Shown here in pieces: positions 5,301 through 5,388 of a DNA stretch of 5,388 nt; the first letter of the stretch is position 1; every line of letters begins with the position of its first letter. This DNA comes from an uncultured Megasphaera sp. (lineage in GTDB: Bacteria; Bacillota; Negativicutes; Veillonellales; Megasphaeraceae): contig CAKPYN010000040.1 of NCBI GenBank assembly GCA_934202965.1, positions 1 to 5,388 on the forward strand, written 5' to 3'. The position numbers and the translations under genes are program-made. The notes under the pieces were generated by a model that ran no database searches, had not been told where the DNA came from, and saw only the letters and a list, made by a program, of their open reading frames with translations.

Positions 5301-5343
5301 TCAACTACTCCCCACCTAACACCTGCAGTGTTTGAGGTGGGAG
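5301..5343 (-). mobile_element. IS200/IS605-like right-end hairpin; element body would lie beyond the right edge
   Basis: CCCACCT (5311-5317) pairs with AGGTGGG (5335-5341), and inside it AACAC (5318-5322) pairs with GTGTT (5328-5332) around a CTGCA loop, leaving a two-base bulge. Read on the - strand the order is AAGCTCCCACCT, loop, AGGTGGGGAG, then TAGTTGAC. This is the usual shape of the right end of tnpB-carrying IS200/IS605 elements in Firmicutes, where the same segment ends the guide (omega) RNA. In that case tnpB would lie to the right on the - strand and its end would be near 5301. The 45 bases to the window edge are too few to identify a TnpB C-terminus, so a solitary remnant is also possible. 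Confidence 0.5.
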
Positions 5344-5388
5344 CTTGCAAGTCGGAGTTACATAGGTATTAGCGATATTATCTCCCTA

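Overview
This window reads as a chromosomal stretch of an AT-leaning, strictly or mostly anaerobic Firmicute-type bacterium. Strong AGGAGG-type ribosome sites, sigma-A-like promoters, a HydE maturase for [FeFe]-hydrogenase, an Rpn-family nuclease tail and IS200/IS605-like end hairpins all fit this. My best guess is a Negativicute (Veillonella/Megasphaera/Dialister neighbourhood). That guess comes from gene style and is not proven by the sequence.

Left edge (1-373): the 3' part of an Rpn-family (PD-(D/E)XK nuclease / putative transposase) gene with in-frame 24-bp repeats. A TGA at 281-283 interrupts it, but the same frame continues for 29 more codons of family-like C-terminus, so the gene looks freshly truncated.

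Centre left (443-3656, + strand): a likely three-gene transcription unit of trmB (tRNA m7G46 methyltransferase), a SEDS-family FtsW/RodA-type glycan polymerase and hydE (radical SAM maturase of [FeFe]-hydrogenase). trmB and the SEDS gene overlap by 17 bases, and hydE follows after about 20 bases with a strong ribosome site. The unit starts with a perfect-consensus promoter (TTGACA, 17 bp, TATAAT). Almost immediately after it, before the trmB ribosome site, comes a textbook intrinsic terminator hairpin. This is the most unusual regulatory layout here. The unit ends at a two-way terminator (3611-3656) shared with the convergent gene.

Centre right (3669-4600, - strand): an IclR-family regulator. 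A 63-bp almost wholly palindromic element lies just upstream of its ribosome site, and a leftward terminator lies upstream of that, closing the preceding cupin transcript.

Right part (4601-5388): about 210 bases without a convincing gene, then a small one-domain cupin on the - strand with complete metal-binding motifs, a good promoter and dyad symmetries. At the right edge is a hairpin resembling the right end of an IS200/IS605 (tnpB-type) element, whose body would lie outside the window.

I see no complete new defence or mobile system. The points most worth following are the promoter-terminator collision before trmB, the pair of related transposon-end-like hairpins around the cupin gene, hydE placed in a tRNA-modification/cell-wall operon, and the interrupted Rpn gene.
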